Of a stretch of 64,000 bases of DNA, positions 21,032-27,970 are shown in pieces; positions within the stretch are counted from its first letter, which is position 1; each line of letters starts with the position of its first letter. The stretch is from the NCBI GenBank assembly GCA_035772405.1, contig JAYKKM010000250.1, positions 2,004,501-2,068,500 of the forward strand, read 5' to 3'. A program made the position numbers and the translations under genes. The notes beneath the pieces were generated by a model. It was not told the DNA's origin. It worked only from the letters and a program-made list of their open reading frames with translations, and did no database searches. This DNA is from Chrysogorgia sp. JL179-B06. Taxonomy: Eukaryota > Cnidaria > Anthozoa > Scleralcyonacea > Chrysogorgiidae.

Positions 21032-21604
21032 CTATATACTACACTTGTTTTTTTTCCTAAACCACTCGTCGTAATAATTGTCACCACTTTCACACCATCC
21101 TAGCTTTGGGTACACCACCCCAAACAAATTATCGTCGAACAAGTCTTTCACCTTCCCGTCTTTGAGGTCTAACACCTTCTTGAGTGTCTTGACTCGTCTT
21201 CTATGACACAACCTAATAATGTAGTATCCATATCTGCTGACATTTCTACCCTTGATCAAATTGCATGAGTACAACACATTGACAACTTTCAAGAAGTCCT
21301 CTTTTATCAACTCAAGGTGCTCACCCTTCACAACGTTCCGTAGTCTCCTCCCCATCCACCAAGACCGTTTGTGAACGCTTTTTAATCGCGTGAGTCTCAT
21401 GTCGCTGTAACTCTGAGTGTAACCCCATTCGGTGTCGCCACACTTTGGACATGCGTACCCACCACAGTCAGTCACATGTTTCACAACGTCACAATCCGAG
21501 CAGTAGTAAAGCCTGAAGGTGCCTCCACACTCAATTTGCGTCTCACTCGCGATTTCGTCAATTGTGTAACCATAACTCATCTGCCTCATAAGTTTGTCCA
21601 TCAC
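21032..21604 (-). CDS. Probable VLTF3-like late transcription factor, 190 aa
   Basis: Two CxxC pairs (C35/C38 and C52/C55) form a zinc ribbon near the N-terminus. A basic helical middle follows, with a C-terminal region carrying a RNVSRYGYYIIRL block and ending close to LGW. This order resembles the poxvirus VLTF3 family of late transcription factors, which have a zinc ribbon, a conserved R-x-F/V-x-S/Y-Y-x-Y block and a C-terminal LGW, and which also occur in some Polinton-like viruses and giant viruses. The match was made by eye. A generic zinc-ribbon protein is the alternative. Start: the second Met (M2) is equally likely; a TATAAG motif lies about 10 bases upstream. It precedes PolB by 6 bases, implying shared transcription. 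Confidence 0.5.
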   Translation of the reverse strand: MMDKLMRQMSYGYTIDEIASETQIECGGTFRLYYCSDCDVVKHVTDCGGYACPKCGDTEWGYTQSYSDMRLTRLKSVHKRSWWMGRRLRNVVKGEHLELIKEDFLKVVNVLYSCNLIKGRNVSRYGYYIIRLCHRRRVKTLKKVLDLKDGKVKDLFDDNLFGVVYPKLGWCESGDNYYDEWFRKKNKCSI

Positions 21605-21628
21605 TCTTATACTACTCCAACATTTTTT

Positions 21629-22048
21629 TCACCGAACTAGCACCCATAGCGCTATTCCACTACCCAAACCTAACGCGCTAACAAACAATAATTGGTATTC
21701 CTTCATTTCCGCACTCGGTTGGTAGTAATCCGCAATCTTCGGGAGGTCAGTGAACACTCGTCCGCTGTACCGTATGGTCATTACGCTTCTAAGTTCTTCC
21801 AACGCGTGGTTTGTGTCATTGATGTCAGCATTAGCATCAGAGAGCCGTTGTCGTAAACGCTGGATCTTATCTTTCTTGGCGACTTCATTTTCATACCACA
21901 CTTCTTTCGCACTGGCTAACTGCTCCAACGCATGGTTGTGTCTTTCCATCTCAGCTTCATAACCCGAGTGATTAAACTTCGAAAACATAAAGCCAGCGCC
22001 TGCAAAAGCCACTGCATTAAATATCCCTCCAGCCACAACACTCGCCAT
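21629..22048 (-). CDS. Unknown membrane protein with coiled coil, 139 aa
   Basis: The N-terminus is a Gly/Ala-rich hydrophobic segment (~4-22), followed by ~85 charged heptad-like residues (~28-95, Glu/Lys/Leu-rich) likely to form a coiled coil. A second hydrophobic segment (LLFVSALGLGSGIALWVLV, ~119-138) ends the protein. Two membrane anchors separated by a rod suit a virion membrane or assembly protein, but no family is recognised. It lies between the VLTF3-like gene (24 bases) and a second small membrane protein (4 bases) in the minus-strand block. Confidence 0.75.
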   Translation of the reverse strand: MASVVAGGIFNAVAFAGAGFMFSKFNHSGYEAEMERHNHALEQLASAKEVWYENEVAKKDKIQRLRQRLSDANADINDTNHALEELRSVMTIRYSGRVFTDLPKIADYYQPSAEMKEYQLLFVSALGLGSGIALWVLVR

Positions 22049-22052
22049 TAAC

Positions 22053-22289
22053 TTACGTTGATTTGAATGGATCTGTCGGTATCCACTTTTTTGATTGCGC
22101 CCATTTTACTAACAACGTTCCTGCACCAACAGCTGCAGCAAGTTTCACTGTGCCTTTAACAGTCTCTGGTGTTCCCAATGGTTCTCCCAAAGCCTTTTTA
22201 GAAATCATACTCACTGCCACAGCACCAGTCGTGACAAGTAACGCATCGTACAATTCGTTCATAAGTTCTTTTCGATCGATCGCAGACAT
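22053..22289 (-). CDS. Unknown small membrane protein, 78 aa
   Basis: It has an acidic/polar start, then a hydrophobic stretch (LLVTTGAVAVSMI, ~18-30) and a second Ala/Gly-rich one (VKLAAAVGAGTLLVKWA, ~47-63). It probably inserts in, or binds, membranes. There is no recognisable family. The start codon is directly preceded by TATAT, a spacing seen at several genes in this element. It is 4 bases upstream of the coiled-coil gene and 23 bases downstream of the next one. Confidence 0.65.
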   Translation of the reverse strand: MSAIDRKELMNELYDALLVTTGAVAVSMISKKALGEPLGTPETVKGTVKLAAAVGAGTLLVKWAQSKKWIPTDPFKST

Positions 22290-22312
22290 ATATACATTGT
22301 CGTGTGTTTTGT

Positions 22313-22657
22313 TTAAGAATCAAATGTGTCAAGTGCTGGACGACGAGTTCTACAACTTTCTGACACAGCTGGTGCAGTACTCACAGGCTCTAGTCGTGTC
22401 TCTTTTTCACTGCTAATTGTGTACCATAACGAGGCACCAGCAATGATAACACCAAGTGTTCCGACAATGTAACCATAGCTCCACTCACCACCCTGTTCTT
22501 CGTTAACTATCATTTCACGCATTTTCTTTTCTTTCGCAGCTTTCGATATCTCAGCCAACTTCTTACCAGCAGCGACGCGCTTTGGGTCCTTCACCTTAAC
22601 ACTTTTCACATCAGCCGTAATCTTCGCTTCAACAGCCGTCTGTGAGTCCTCAACCAT
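22313..22657 (-). CDS. Unknown protein with one membrane segment, 114 aa
   Basis: The N-terminal half is Lys/Ala/Glu-rich and helical (~1-60). One transmembrane segment follows (YIVGTLGVIIAGASLWYTI, ~65-83), then a short polar tail rich in Ser, Thr and Arg. This is a single-pass protein layout. It is the first gene of the left minus-strand block and faces the 22789 gene across a 130-bp divergent promoter region with direct repeats. Confidence 0.7.
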   Translation of the reverse strand: MVEDSQTAVEAKITADVKSVKVKDPKRVAAGKKLAEISKAAKEKKMREMIVNEEQGGEWSYGYIVGTLGVIIAGASLWYTISSEKETRLEPVSTAPAVSESCRTRRPALDTFDS

Positions 22658-22683
22658 CTAATACACTATCACATATTATCTTA

Positions 22684-22735
22684 CTCACAGTTGACCTCAC
22701 AGGTGTCTCACAGTTGACCTCACAGGTATCTCACA
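22684..22735. promoter_or_regulatory. Divergent promoter region with ~23-bp direct repeats
   Basis: CTCACAGTTGACCTCACAGG occurs twice in a row (from 22684 and 22707), followed by a third partial CTCACAG, in the gap between divergent genes. Repeated sites midway between two transcription units are good candidates for a shared regulator-binding array. Confidence 0.45.
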
Positions 22736-22788
22736 GTCCCAGACCAAACGCACTAAAAAATTAGGATTTTTTCTGAGAGTATAACATA

Positions 22789-23559
22789 ATGACTCAAGTC
22801 CAAGACATCGCAGAAGAGATGACTCAAGACCAAGCCCGCCAAGAAGAGGAGATCAACGCAATGCGGAGAATGTCCTTTGTCGATGCGTCTACCCCACAAG
22901 GCGCCTCTGGACCCAACGTCTTAAAAGGGTACTCGCAAGTCTTCAAGTTGTGCGACCCCGATCGTAGAAACGAAGAGGTGTCAAGACAATTTGGTACCCA
23001 GATTCTCTATACAAAGTTCGCTCATGAGGCTTGGGTCGAGCTTGATGAAGTTAGAGCCAACAGGATGGTTAACGAACTAGCCAAGATGATCCCCGTGTGG
23101 TGTTACTCACCGTTCAAACGTCTTACGCTAGCGAGTGACCACTACTTGAGCAACCCTTGCGAGTCCACCGCTACGCTACTCGGTAACTACCTCGAAGTGT
23201 TCTTGGCGACCCTTCTATGGAAACCATGCTCAACCAAACTCAAAGCGTGGCTACACCTCGCCGCAAACTGTGACGTTAACGTTTGTAGGGTGGGGTGTAA
23301 CGAAATACTGAGTGCGGGCGATATTATGAGTCACATACTCTCAGACGCTCACCTGGATTTTGTGCACGGCGGCGCGTCGTACAATTGTTACCCATGCGGT
23401 GTGGTTACCAACAACCCAATGCATCGCTCAAGACACGAGAGCTCGAGGTCCCATCTTAAAAACTTAGAGCTTCAGCGGATATTTAACAACGAGCAACAGT
23501 TGCCGCAAGAGGGGAGAGCGTTTCTCTGGAGGTATAGTAACCATGAAGAAAGTTGGTAG
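22789..23559 (+). CDS. Unknown Cys/His-containing protein, 256 aa
   Basis: The N-terminal ~25 residues are Gln/Glu-rich. The middle (~60-165) is mixed alpha/beta in character. The C-terminal third has many Cys and His, including a CYPCG…H…H arrangement (~205-225) that could bind zinc. I considered an adenain-type protease because one is otherwise missing, but the family's His-Trp and Cys-Gly signatures are not visible. The function is unknown. It ends 17 bases inside the thymidine kinase start, so the two are probably expressed together. GTATAACATA sits just before the start codon. Confidence 0.8.
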   Translation: MTQVQDIAEEMTQDQARQEEEINAMRRMSFVDASTPQGASGPNVLKGYSQVFKLCDPDRRNEEVSRQFGTQILYTKFAHEAWVELDEVRANRMVNELAKMIPVWCYSPFKRLTLASDHYLSNPCESTATLLGNYLEVFLATLLWKPCSTKLKAWLHLAANCDVNVCRVGCNEILSAGDIMSHILSDAHLDFVHGGASYNCYPCGVVTNNPMHRSRHESSRSHLKNLELQRIFNNEQQLPQEGRAFLWRYSNHEESW

Positions 23560-24115
23560 ACTAGAAATCGTGATTGGTCCCATGTTTGCAGGAAAAACAA
23601 CAGAGACTCTTCGTAGGTTAATCACGTTAAGTAAGTCAGGGCTCAAAGTCCTCTACATGAACAACACAGGTGACACTAGGCGAACTGACCACGCGTTCTC
23701 CACACATCGTCAGACCATTGTCGTTGGATCAGACAGTTTACCTGCGAAGTTAATCACCAACCTCCCGAGTTCTTCCGAGATAGCTGATTATGACGTCATC
23801 GGAATTGACGAAGGCCATTGGTACTCTGGGTTACTCCCAATTATTCACGAGTACATCAAAGCTGGCATTCATGTCATTATTTGTGGTCTCATAACAACGG
23901 AGCACTTAAAAAGAATTGGTGAACTCGACACACTCTTCCCAATGGCAGACGACATCACATTTCTAAAAGCGTATTGCGCCGTTTGTCGCGACACTTACAG
24001 AACAACTGTTGAAGCGCCATTCAATTGGAGATATAATCCAGGACCATCATTCGTTGGTGGTGCTGAGCAATATCGCGCAGTGTGCAGACGTCACCATCCT
24101 TCCACACAAAATTAA
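23543..24115 (+). CDS. tk: Thymidine kinase, type II (TK1-like), 190 aa
   Basis: Phosphorylates thymidine to dTMP, supplying dTTP for replication in non-dividing cells. Walker A GPMFAGKTTE lies at ~12-21. The DEGHWY segment (D89, E90) matches the TK1 DEGQFF motif with the catalytic Glu. A zinc site is formed by CAVC (145/148) and CRRH (181/184). The C-terminal VGGAEQYRAVCRRH block is the TK1 lasso/zinc signature. Length is typical of viral TK1. It overlaps the upstream gene by 17 bases. TK is familiar in poxviruses and other large DNA viruses and phages, and unusual in Polintons, so it was probably acquired from a virus, phage or host. The frame is intact. Confidence 0.95.
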   Translation: MKKVGRLEIVIGPMFAGKTTETLRRLITLSKSGLKVLYMNNTGDTRRTDHAFSTHRQTIVVGSDSLPAKLITNLPSSSEIADYDVIGIDEGHWYSGLLPIIHEYIKAGIHVIICGLITTEHLKRIGELDTLFPMADDITFLKAYCAVCRDTYRTTVEAPFNWRYNPGPSFVGGAEQYRAVCRRHHPSTQN

Positions 24116-24161
24116 GGGTGTTCTCGGATACCCCACTTTTTTAAATTTAGACATTGGTCAC

Positions 24162-24413
24162 ATGAAGCGTCCAATGTACCGTAGAAACATTTTTTCACAC
24201 AGTGGTCAGAAGGTTTGTGAAATAAGTAGAGAAAGAGTTTCACAGATATTTTTTACCAAGTTAAAAACGTCTTTTAAAAATGCTAGAGCAGTTGTCACCT
24301 CAAGTGTCGTCTCAACAATGAGAACGAGTGCTAATTCGACTTATTACTCACTGTCTAAAAAGTCTCTTTACAATAGTGTCTCTCGTGGTTACTCAACGCT
24401 GATTTATTTTTAA
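24162..24413 (+). CDS. Possible small basic protein, 83 aa
   Basis: Open from an ATG 46 bases after the TK stop. Rich in Arg, Lys, Ser and Thr (starts MKRPMYRRNIF). The sequence between 24116 and 24355 has no other gene. A small basic protein could be a virion core or DNA-condensing protein, but no family is recognised and the 3' end overlaps the convergent BRO gene by 59 bases, so it may be a chance frame. Confidence 0.35.
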   Translation: MKRPMYRRNIFSHSGQKVCEISRERVSQIFFTKLKTSFKNARAVVTSSVVSTMRTSANSTYYSLSKKSLYNSVSRGYSTLIYF

Positions 24414-25143
24414 ATTTACGAAAACACTGAGAGCACTGAAACCCAACGTCAAAGAGATATTTTATCACTGTGGTAATAGCGTCGTCGTATGACTCACACA
24501 AGAGTGTTAGATAACCAGCGGATTTATATCTGAGCAACAGAGACTCCTGCTCTTTGGACGTCTTGCCTGTACCACCTGGATTCTTGAACTCAATCACAAG
24601 CCCGCTATGCTGTCGGTTTGCGTTGGCAATAACTAAGTCAGGTGTCCCACGTTGGTAACCTTTTTTCCACGAATTTATTCTCTTCGCAGAAGTGTCTTGG
24701 TTCTCACCACAAGCGGCTATCAAAATAGCTTCTGGATAATATCTCCTAAGAAAACCAACAACTTTCGTATGAAGGTCGAACTCAGTGATCATTTTAAACT
24801 GGTTGTGTTTGAGACCAACGTCAGCTAAACTTTTTCTAACGCTTGGTAAGACCTCTGAGTGCACCCACCTTCCAAAGTGTTTCGCACGCTCCAATTTACT
24901 CGAGAACGTCAATGAGTAGACCCCAAGTTCGTTGATAAACGAGGCCTGCTCTATCTTCATTTTGCAATCAGGTTCGACGTGGTCGTTGACTGCATCTTTT
25001 GGTCGAGCGTAACCTAGAGCACTTGCGACTTCTCTTGCTTTGAACCATACTTCACCGTTGTCCATGACCGTTGTGATTTGATGACCATCGAAATCGAATA
25101 ATCGAGGTATTGCGGAGGTCATCACTATATTATAGTCCCCCAC
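24355..25143 (-). CDS. BRO-N / PD-(D/E)XK nuclease / C2H2 finger fusion, 262 aa
   Basis: A BRO-N DNA-binding domain (~13-104: VWFKAREVASALGYARPKD, then WVHSEVLPSVRKS) is followed by a nuclease-like domain. In the latter, GTPDLVI (P168-D169), LVIEFKNPGG (E185, K187) and a Gln at ~199 match the PD-(D/E)XK core of VRR-NUC/Holliday-resolvase-like enzymes. The last ~28 residues are a C2H2 zinc finger (C237, C240, H253, H257). BRO-N proteins are common in baculoviruses, poxvirus relatives and phages, and this triple fusion in a Polinton is unusual. A TATAATATA lies within the first codons, just before Met8, so Met8 (25122) may be the real start. It is last in a minus-strand block and converges on TK. 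Confidence 0.85.
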   Translation of the reverse strand: MGDYNIVMTSAIPRLFDFDGHQITTVMDNGEVWFKAREVASALGYARPKDAVNDHVEPDCKMKIEQASFINELGVYSLTFSSKLERAKHFGRWVHSEVLPSVRKSLADVGLKHNQFKMITEFDLHTKVVGFLRRYYPEAILIAACGENQDTSAKRINSWKKGYQRGTPDLVIANANRQHSGLVIEFKNPGGTGKTSKEQESLLLRYKSAGYLTLLCESYDDAITTVIKYLFDVGFQCSQCFRKFKNKSALSNHERHYCKETF

Positions 25144-25152
25144 GAAAAAAAA

Positions 25153-25293
25153 CTACTCGACATAGGTGCCACGCCTTTTATAGATCTGGTTTGTTGTGTA
25201 CCAATGCAGCAAATACGTTTTATTAGCCCTCAGTTTTCTACGTCGTCTGAAAAAGTCTCTAATGTTACGAGCTAGTTTTCTAAGCCAACCCAT
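25153..25293 (-). CDS. Possible very basic 46-aa protein
   Basis: A short frame fills the gap between the BRO gene and the myristoylated protein. It is strongly Arg/Lys-rich (FFRRRRKLRANK) with several Tyr and Trp. Its length and composition recall small DNA-condensing core peptides of adenovirus-like virions, but that is only inference from composition. It lies 9 bases from each neighbour, which favours a real gene. Confidence 0.4.
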   Translation of the reverse strand: MGWLRKLARNIRDFFRRRRKLRANKTYLLHWYTTNQIYKRRGTYVE

Positions 25294-25301
25294 CACATAA
25301 C

Positions 25302-25511
25302 TTAGGTCACGTCTCCCACCACTCCTACAGTGTCTGACTCTGCGGGTAGCGTAATAGGTTTGCCGTAAGTCTTTTTAGACCTCATACCAATCTCAGCGTG
25401 GAGCTCGAGAGTAACGTCACCGCGACCAAATGATCCACCAGCTTTGAACATGTGATCAGTCGTTTTATTTATCTTATACACTTCATGAGGTCTCGAAAAA
25501 CATGCTCCCAT
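25302..25511 (-). CDS. Small N-myristoylated-type protein, 69 aa
   Basis: Starts MGACFSRP: Gly2, Ser6 and basic residues fit an N-myristoylation signal, and Cys4 could be palmitoylated. The rest is Gly/Lys/Thr-rich without a recognised fold. The start codon abuts the stop of the fibre-like gene, so the two are likely on one transcript. It probably anchors to a membrane. No homologue is known to me. Confidence 0.65.
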   Translation of the reverse strand: MGACFSRPHEVYKINKTTDHMFKAGGSFGRGDVTLELHAEIGMRSKKTYGKPITLPAESDTVGVVGDVT

Positions 25512-26462
25512 TTACTTTACACCATATTCCTTCATCATTTCTCCACCCATGATTATGATGTCTCGGTTCGTCATGTAACCACTCACAATTTTCACACCGT
25601 AGAATTCTATCAACGATGGGTGCGCATAAGGTGCGAGTGGTATTCTTGGTCGATGTATTCCAAAAATTGTTCCGTAGGGTGCGCCTATCTTTTTCATATT
25701 TGCTATGAAGTCTGAATCGGTTGACTTAACGTTGTTGACTCTGACGTGTGAATTGTCCATTTGCCAATGTATTGATATCATATGCATTTTACTTATGTCA
25801 GTAATACTCGGAATAGTGCACACTTTCTCCATCGCTGGGATGCTACCACCATACGCGAGTTTATTAGTCACACCAGTCTTGTACCCTATGAACTTATCCC
25901 AACTACCATCGTCGTTTGATATAATTGTCTCCCAATTTGATCCAGCGGTTCTCATTGGTAACCTCACTACGACAAAAATGGAAAGATCACACCATTGCAT
26001 ACTCGGGCAGTTAAAGTGAAGACCTGACTCAAGTGGGATTGGTGTTAACACGGGTGATAGAAAACTTTGACTCACACCGCTGATGCCAACAATAGGACCA
26101 TAAGCTAGGTTGTTCTGCACTAATTTACTTGTCTCACCAATAGCTTTCACTTTGTTTGAACCATTGGCGTGAAATTCCACATTTTTCAAGGCGTGTGTGC
26201 TAACGTTGAAGTCGAGCACAATGTTGTAGGACTGACTCTTGAGGAAACCTGATAGCAATTGCTCTAGAGTTCTTTTGTTGATAGCATCTGAGTCATCAAC
26301 TGGGTCTGCTACGTTTTTTATCGCTGAGCCTTGCATGTCTATTATTCCAAACATCCTTCCACCAGTCGCACTTAATTTAGGATCTTCGTTCAGATGCCTT
26401 TTCGTTCTCTTTAGTATTTTATCGTGAGGGTCGTCAGACTCATACCCATAGTTTAGACTCAT
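25512..26462 (-). CDS. Fibre-like protein with phage tail-fibre motif, 316 aa
   Basis: Near the N-terminus (~41-69) lies IDMQGSAIKNVADPVDDSDA followed by INKRTLEQ. This closely resembles the G-x-I-x-N-V-x-D-P-x-x-x-x-D-A-x-N-K segment of tailed-phage fibre and collar proteins, which leads into trimeric stems. The C-terminal two-thirds (~75-316) is beta-rich and could be a lectin/LamG-like or jelly-roll head. The reading is an attachment fibre or spike. It lies 2 bases from the 498-aa membrane gene and abuts the myristoylated gene, within a structural block. The motif is seen; the role is inferred. Confidence 0.65.
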   Translation of the reverse strand: MSLNYGYESDDPHDKILKRTKRHLNEDPKLSATGGRMFGIIDMQGSAIKNVADPVDDSDAINKRTLEQLLSGFLKSQSYNIVLDFNVSTHALKNVEFHANGSNKVKAIGETSKLVQNNLAYGPIVGISGVSQSFLSPVLTPIPLESGLHFNCPSMQWCDLSIFVVVRLPMRTAGSNWETIISNDDGSWDKFIGYKTGVTNKLAYGGSIPAMEKVCTIPSITDISKMHMISIHWQMDNSHVRVNNVKSTDSDFIANMKKIGAPYGTIFGIHRPRIPLAPYAHPSLIEFYGVKIVSGYMTNRDIIIMGGEMMKEYGVK

Positions 26463-26464
26463 TA

Positions 26465-27949
26465 CTACCTGAAGGTGTATTTGGTTACTAAATAGCCAGA
26501 CACCGCTGAGAACACTAAGATTATCGCTAACGTTGTCGTGTCTGACTCGCTTGTGACCACTGCTTTTCTCATAGGAATTGGTGCCGCACTTTCTTGGTGA
26601 ACTTTTTTAGCCACAAGATTACTTAGCGCCGTCACATTTTCTTGGTGAGCTTTTTTCTTCACGATTGTTGGCACTACTAATGAGTGAGTCACCATATTTT
26701 CTTGGTGGACTTTTTTAGCCGTGATTGTTGGTGTTGTTGCATTCAAGCTAGTGTTCACTCCAAATCTCATGGACTCTGTAGCAATCTTTAATAAGTTGTT
26801 GTACCCAGCGATTTTATTCTTGAGAATCACTAGGTTACTTGGCATTAACCATGTACTTGGTGACACTGCAAGATTTTGGACAACGTTGGTGTCTCTAATT
26901 GATTTATTCATGTTGAGAATCCATGTCGATACGTCGTACTGTACAACACTGTCAGAAAACAACTTGCGGAATTCTTGTTGGGTCTCTAGACTTCCTGCAG
27001 AACCACCAACGACTGATACACGTGTTCTCGCTTGCGCACCAAGTGTGGAGTACACAAAGGACTCTATGCTCTGATTTAGATATTGCAGTCCAATGTTGGT
27101 GAAGCCGTCTGAGAGTCGTGCGACGTATCGTTTGTAATCATTCTGAACGTTGTTGAGTGTGAAGACTCTGGATTCGCCTAGAGTGCCATCGCTCAGGACT
27201 TTATTCTGGTAATAATGTTTTCTAGGAATCTTAGAGATCTTACCGTACAATTCGGAAGCGTTGAATTCTCTACTTATTGATTTCATGGTCTCACCACCTT
27301 CCATTCTTCTGAGAAGTCTTCTAATGGTGAAGTACAAATGAAATCTCATCACACTTGTGACCACAGGGTGGACTTCTTGTGACACTGATAAATGTTGCAA
27401 TGACACCCCACAACAGAAACTCGCACAATACGTCGCAAACACAACGCGATAGTAAGATTCGCTGTCATCCCACTCTGATTTTGTCTTTGACGTGGTGACT
27501 CGCAAGACTGGCAGCTTTGACATGAAGTAGCTATTTTGGTTAACGAAAACTTTGAAGTTGTTCACTGGATAATTCAACACATTTTCTGTTGGATAACCAT
27601 CCCAAAGCCCCCAGTGGTTCTTATGACCTTTTGGTAGTGGTTGGATAGTTCCACCACCTTGCCATATTATTGGGAACTTACTATTGTGCAGCCACTTCCA
27701 CATGCTTTTATCATTTTTGAAGGTTGTGCTGGTTATGTCTGTGCTGAGGATGTCGTTGTTTCTGAAATATATGTCGACACTTAGGGTCTCACCATCTTGT
27801 GAAATATTTGGATTGAACTCGAATTTGCTTAAAGTGGCGTGAGGGTACTTTTTGATGAGGTCTGCCTTCGCGTCGTGTGCAGCCTTTGATGTGTTCGCCA
27901 TCGCACGTTTGTAATACTTTCCATAGTAATCATGAAGGGCTTTCTGCAT
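26465..27949 (-). CDS. Large unknown protein with C-terminal membrane anchor, ~494 aa
   Basis: The frame is open from 27961. The fifth codon (Met, 27949) directly follows a TATATTAT motif and is the likelier start. The protein is mostly soluble in character, with several Cys (…YCASFCCGV… ~180). It then has three short repeats of the type KKVHQEN / KKAHQEN / KKVHQES (~415-465), and it ends in a transmembrane segment (TLAIILVFSAVSGYLVT) with a short tail. A type II or tail-anchored virion protein is plausible. It is transcribed divergently from the minor capsid gene 22 bases away. I do not recognise the family. Confidence 0.8.
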   Translation of the reverse strand: MQKALHDYYGKYYKRAMANTSKAAHDAKADLIKKYPHATLSKFEFNPNISQDGETLSVDIYFRNNDILSTDITSTTFKNDKSMWKWLHNSKFPIIWQGGGTIQPLPKGHKNHWGLWDGYPTENVLNYPVNNFKVFVNQNSYFMSKLPVLRVTTSKTKSEWDDSESYYRVVFATYCASFCCGVSLQHLSVSQEVHPVVTSVMRFHLYFTIRRLLRRMEGGETMKSISREFNASELYGKISKIPRKHYYQNKVLSDGTLGESRVFTLNNVQNDYKRYVARLSDGFTNIGLQYLNQSIESFVYSTLGAQARTRVSVVGGSAGSLETQQEFRKLFSDSVVQYDVSTWILNMNKSIRDTNVVQNLAVSPSTWLMPSNLVILKNKIAGYNNLLKIATESMRFGVNTSLNATTPTITAKKVHQENMVTHSLVVPTIVKKKAHQENVTALSNLVAKKVHQESAAPIPMRKAVVTSESDTTTLAIILVFSAVSGYLVTKYTFR

Positions 27950-27970
27950 ATAATATACCATATGTTATAC
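27950..27970. promoter_or_regulatory. Shared TATA-type divergent promoter
   Basis: CATATAATATACCATATG lies between the start codons of the 498-aa gene (minus) and minor capsid gene (plus). It offers TATA-like words on both strands only a few bases from each start, implying very short or absent leaders. Confidence 0.4.

Noticed and set aside
21032..21604. 190-aa protein as the missing adenain protease
   Set aside because: Length fits, but the His-Trp and Cys-Gly motifs are absent and the four Cys form a zinc ribbon.
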